The notes under the pieces are model-generated. The model saw only the letters and a list, made by a program, of their open reading frames with translations, was not told where the DNA came from and made no database searches. Made by a program: the position numbers and the translations under genes. A DNA stretch of 8,823 nucleotides from Gammaproteobacteria bacterium (GTDB taxonomy: Bacteria; Pseudomonadota; Gammaproteobacteria; Steroidobacterales; Steroidobacteraceae): the NCBI GenBank assembly GCA_030040235.1, contig JASHUC010000240.1:1-8823 (forward strand). Reading direction: 5' to 3'. The stretch's first letter is position 1; each line of letters starts with the position of its first letter. This document shows positions 7,099 through 8,823 of the stretch, one piece after another.

Positions 7099-8519
7099 AA
7101 GCGGAAGCCTCCGCCGCGGAATCGGTTGTTACCACCGGGACCATTGTTCTGGCCCGGTTCCACCTGCGACCGCGACTCCGGACGCACGGCGTTCACGACG
7201 ACCACGTCACCCTCGTGCAGATCCTGCCCCGAGACCTCGATCAGCGTCCCGTCGTCGAGACCCGTGCGCACGCGCACCGGGACGAGCTTGCCGTCTCGCA
7301 TCACCCAGATGCGCGCGCGGGGACCGCCGCCGCGACCCGCGCGGCCGGGAAACCGCCCCGCTCCACCACCGCCGCCCTGTGCGTGCTCGAATACCCGGCC
7401 ACCGGCCTCACCGGCCGATTGCCCTTCGCCCGATTCGGAACCCTCCGCACCGGAGGCCGACGGCTCGCCGCCGGTTGATGCGGTCCCGCGGGAGGATCCC
7501 CTTGCGGATCGCTCGCGCGCAATGCCCTCGGGATTGAAGCGGATGGCGGGCAGGGGCACCCGCAGCACATTCTGTCGCTCGGCCGTGATGATGTGGGCGT
7601 CGGCGGTCATGCCGGGAAAGAGCGCGAGATCGTCGTTCTTCACATCGACCACCACGTCGTACGTCACGACGTTCTGCACGGTGATGGGGCCTTCCCGGAC
7701 CTGCCGCACCTTGCCCCAGAACGTGCGGGTGGGATACGCCTGAACCGTGAAGAAAGACCTCTCCCCAGGCCTCACACCGCCGACATCCGCCTCACTCACG
7801 TTGGTGTCGACCTCCATGACATGCATGTTCTTACCGATCAGGAACAGCGGGGAGGCCGAGAGGCTCGAGACGACCGTCTGACCGACATCGATGTAACGCG
7901 TGATCACCATGCCGTCCACGGGCGATGGAATCTTGGTGTACCCGAGGTTGACTTCCGCGCCGTGCAACAGCGCCTTCTGCTGCGCGACGTTCGCGATGTC
8001 GAGATTCACCTGGGCGCTATCCTGGTCGAGGGTCGCCTTGTCGGTGTTGATCTGCTCCTGCGAGACGATACCCTCGCCGATCAGCTTCTGGTCGTAGGCG
8101 TAAATTTTGGCCTGGTTCACAACCGCGACACGGTCCTTGGCGAGCGCGGCCTCCGCGGAATGGAGCGAGGCCGTGTCCTGATCGACGACGACCTGGAACG
8201 GCAGCGGATCGATCGTGGCGCAGATCTGCCCGATCTTCACCAGGGTGTCGTAGTCGCAGGTCCAGCTCTTGATGTTGCCGGAGACGTAGGATTCGACCTG
8301 AGCGGTCACGATCGGGTTGAGCGTGCCCGTCATCGTGACGGTGCGCTGGATGTCGCCGCGCGTCACTCGCGCGGTGACGTACCGCAGGGACGGGTCGCGA
8401 TGCAGCCACCAGAAGGTGACGAGACCCCCGGCCAGAAGGACGGCGAGTGCGGCTGCCCAGAGCAGTCGCTTGCGCCCATGCAAGGGTTCGGTGTCGACTG
8501 AAGGCGCGCGCGTTTCCAA
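7095..8519 (-). CDS. macA: MacA-type periplasmic adaptor (membrane fusion) protein
   Basis: This 474-residue adaptor is anchored by one N-terminal helix (about 18-38) after a basic GRKR. Lipoyl halves lie near 72-106 and 194-220 (TKIPSPVDGMVITRYIDVGQTV), flanking an alpha-hairpin (about 108-190) that should contact the outer-membrane channel. The beta-barrel follows (about 228-315) with the typical LFPGMTADAHI (300-310). The membrane-proximal domain is split by a low-complexity Gly/Ser/Glu/Arg stretch (about 335-402) before RIWVMRDGKLVPVRVRTGL (403-421). The C-terminus (446-474) is Gly/Asn-rich and ends GGGFRF. It bridges MacB and the outer-membrane lipoprotein encoded directly downstream. 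No ATG or GTG fits the frame near the N-terminus; TTG at 8519-8517 follows a GGGGGA and is the likely start, with an in-frame stop at 8570-8568 just upstream. The symbol is a family-level assignment. Confidence 0.9.
   Translation of the reverse strand: METRAPSVDTEPLHGRKRLLWAAALAVLLAGGLVTFWWLHRDPSLRYVTARVTRGDIQRTVTMTGTLNPIVTAQVESYVSGNIKSWTCDYDTLVKIGQICATIDPLPFQVVVDQDTASLHSAEAALAKDRVAVVNQAKIYAYDQKLIGEGIVSQEQINTDKATLDQDSAQVNLDIANVAQQKALLHGAEVNLGYTKIPSPVDGMVITRYIDVGQTVVSSLSASPLFLIGKNMHVMEVDTNVSEADVGGVRPGERSFFTVQAYPTRTFWGKVRQVREGPITVQNVVTYDVVVDVKNDDLALFPGMTADAHIITAERQNVLRVPLPAIRFNPEGIARERSARGSSRGTASTGGEPSASGAEGSESGEGQSAGEAGGRVFEHAQGGGGGAGRFPGRAGRGGGPRARIWVMRDGKLVPVRVRTGLDDGTLIEVSGQDLHEGDVVVVNAVRPESRSQVEPGQNNGPGGNNRFRGGGFRF
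7108..7112 (-). promoter_or_regulatory. Ribosome binding site for macB, inside the macA tail
   Basis: Minus-strand GGAGG lies nine bases before the TTG at 7098. The bases encode part of the Gly-rich macA C-terminus (GGC GGA GGC TTC). It decides the macB start, because no ATG or GTG is in frame between the upstream stop at 7131-7129 and the conserved ATPase N-terminus. Confidence 0.65.
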
Positions 8520-8521
8520 GA

Positions 8522-8527
8522 TCCCCC
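8522..8527 (-). promoter_or_regulatory. Probable ribosome binding site for macA
   Basis: Minus-strand GGGGGA ends two bases before the TTG at 8519. The spacing is short, so initiation may be inefficient, or the true start may be slightly different. The next in-frame TTG is at 8483, twelve codons on. Confidence 0.4.
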
Positions 8528-8547
8528 GTGAAAGCCGAGTCGTTGCT

Positions 8548-8564
8548 CGGTATCGGTATATCGG
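8548..8564 (+). repeat. Tandem CGGTAT repeat upstream of macA
   Basis: CGGTAT occurs twice in tandem (8548-8553 and 8554-8559) and is followed by ATCGG (8560-8564), which makes the second copy part of an imperfect palindrome (CGGTATATCG). It lies 29-45 bases upstream of the macA start, a common position for an operator. Function is inferred; no regulator for it is in the window. Confidence 0.35.
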
Positions 8565-8584
8565 CCGTTAGGATCTCAGTTTTC

Positions 8585-8614
8585 GATATAGGGACTGAAA
8601 CCGATTGTAACCAA
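8585..8614 (-). promoter_or_regulatory. Candidate promoter of the macA-macB-channel operon
   Basis: Minus-strand TTGGTT (8614-8609) and TATATC (8590-8585; 4 of 6) are 18 bases apart. The start would fall near 8578, giving a leader of about 60 bases that includes the CGGTAT repeats. TACAAT (8609-8604) is a better -10 alone but has only GC-rich sequence where its -35 should be. This AT-rich patch is the only promoter-like stretch between the hairpins and macA. Confidence 0.35.
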
Positions 8615-8645
8615 CTTGGCCCGGTGCGGCGCGGCGGCCCGGGCA

Positions 8646-8667
8646 CCCTGCGTTCGGGAACGTAGGG
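8646..8667. repeat. Inverted repeat (hairpin B) between the DUF1328 gene and macA
   Basis: CCCTGCGTT and AACGTAGGG flank CGGG. This gives a nine-pair stem with one G-U on the plus-strand transcript; the corresponding pair on the minus strand is a mismatch. No T-run follows on either strand. It is downstream of the DUF1328 gene and upstream of macA. Confidence 0.5.
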
Positions 8668-8682
8668 ATCCCGGGCAGCAGG

Positions 8683-8701
8683 GCCGGGACGCAGGCCCGG
8701 C
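8683..8701 (-). terminator. GC-rich stem-loop (hairpin A) after the DUF1328 gene; possible terminator
   Basis: GCCGGG and CCCGGC pair around a seven-base loop, three bases past the stop of the DUF1328 gene on the minus strand. There is no T-run, so it is not a classical intrinsic terminator. It may protect the 3' end, or act together with hairpin B. Confidence 0.35.
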
Positions 8702-8704
8702 GCC

Positions 8705-8823
8705 TCAGACCCTTCTCGAGAAATTCGCGATCAGACTCACGAGCGTCAGGATCAGGAAGATCACGAACAGGATCTTCGCAATGCTGACCGCTCCGGCGGC
8801 AATCCCGCCGAAACCGAACACTG
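8705..8823 (-). CDS. DUF1328 (YtjA-like) small membrane protein, 3'-terminal part
   Basis: The last 38 residues of a small membrane protein are present; the start lies beyond the right edge. The stretch GFGGIAAGAVSIAKILFVIF, followed by a second hydrophobic run and a basic NFSRRV end, is the typical C-terminal half of DUF1328/YtjA peptides, which are about 55 residues long with two membrane helices. These are common in Proteobacteria and often near stress genes, but have no established function. It shares its strand with the macA operon, but a 185-base hairpin-rich spacer separates them, so joint transcription is doubtful. Recognition is from sequence memory. Confidence 0.8.
   Translation of the reverse strand, partial: VFGFGGIAAGAVSIAKILFVIFLILTLVSLIANFSRRV

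Noticed and set aside
5047..7743. An open frame of nearly 900 codons on the plus strand, opposite macB and macA
   Set aside because: It is a GC-driven antisense shadow: its product is rich in Arg, His, Asp and Gly with no domain, while the minus strand carries clear ABC and adaptor motifs. The frame also runs across the macA/macB junction.

Overview
The window is a gene-dense, GC-rich stretch of Gram-negative chromosome. An outer-membrane lipoprotein channel, a periplasmic adaptor and a DUF1328-type small membrane protein point to Proteobacteria, possibly a soil or freshwater gammaproteobacterium. Genus cannot be read from the sequence. The C-terminal DUF3738 (TIGR03435, 'soil-associated') domain on the M56 protein is best known from Acidobacteria, so that phylum, or transfer from it, is not excluded. 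No rRNA, tRNA, CRISPR array, insertion sequence or integrase was seen. Eight protein genes, two of them cut by the window edges, cover almost everything, and no gap exceeds about 190 bases.

Layout, left to right. (1) 1-519, minus: N-terminal part of a DHA2-type (EmrB/QacA) drug/H+ antiporter running off the left edge. (2) 624-1349, plus: a complete MIP channel with a glycerol-facilitator signature, diverging from the antiporter across a 104-base gap with one AT-rich island. (3) 1444-1830 and 1827-3521, plus: a two-gene operon made of a BlaI/MecI-type winged-helix repressor and a BlaR1-like M56 membrane metalloprotease. The usual penicillin-binding sensor domain is replaced by DUF3738. A good sigma70-type promoter lies upstream, with an ACACGTGT palindrome at the expected transcription start. 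(4) 8519 down to 3528, minus: a compact three-gene operon encoding a complete MacAB-TolC-type tripartite exporter, in the order adaptor, ABC ATPase-permease, NodT-family outer-membrane lipoprotein. All three genes overlap their neighbours. (5) 8705-8823, minus: C-terminal part of a DUF1328 (YtjA-like) membrane peptide. It is separated from the exporter operon by a hairpin-rich spacer.

How the parts may work together. By family knowledge, the M56 protein should sense something outside the inner membrane and cause inactivation of the BlaI-type repressor, relieving repression of its own operon and perhaps of others. The DUF3738 sensor has no established ligand, so the signal is unknown. The exporter operon is convergent with this pair (stop codons six bases apart) and carries no regulator in the window. 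A link between envelope-stress sensing and export is possible but rests only on proximity.

The most interesting items are the M56-DUF3738 receptor, which has a signal-peptidase-like site after its last membrane helix; the promoter/operator upstream of the repressor; the TTG start codons of both macA and macB, the latter using a Shine-Dalgarno sequence inside the adaptor's Gly-rich tail; and the nested inverted repeats between the DUF1328 gene and macA.
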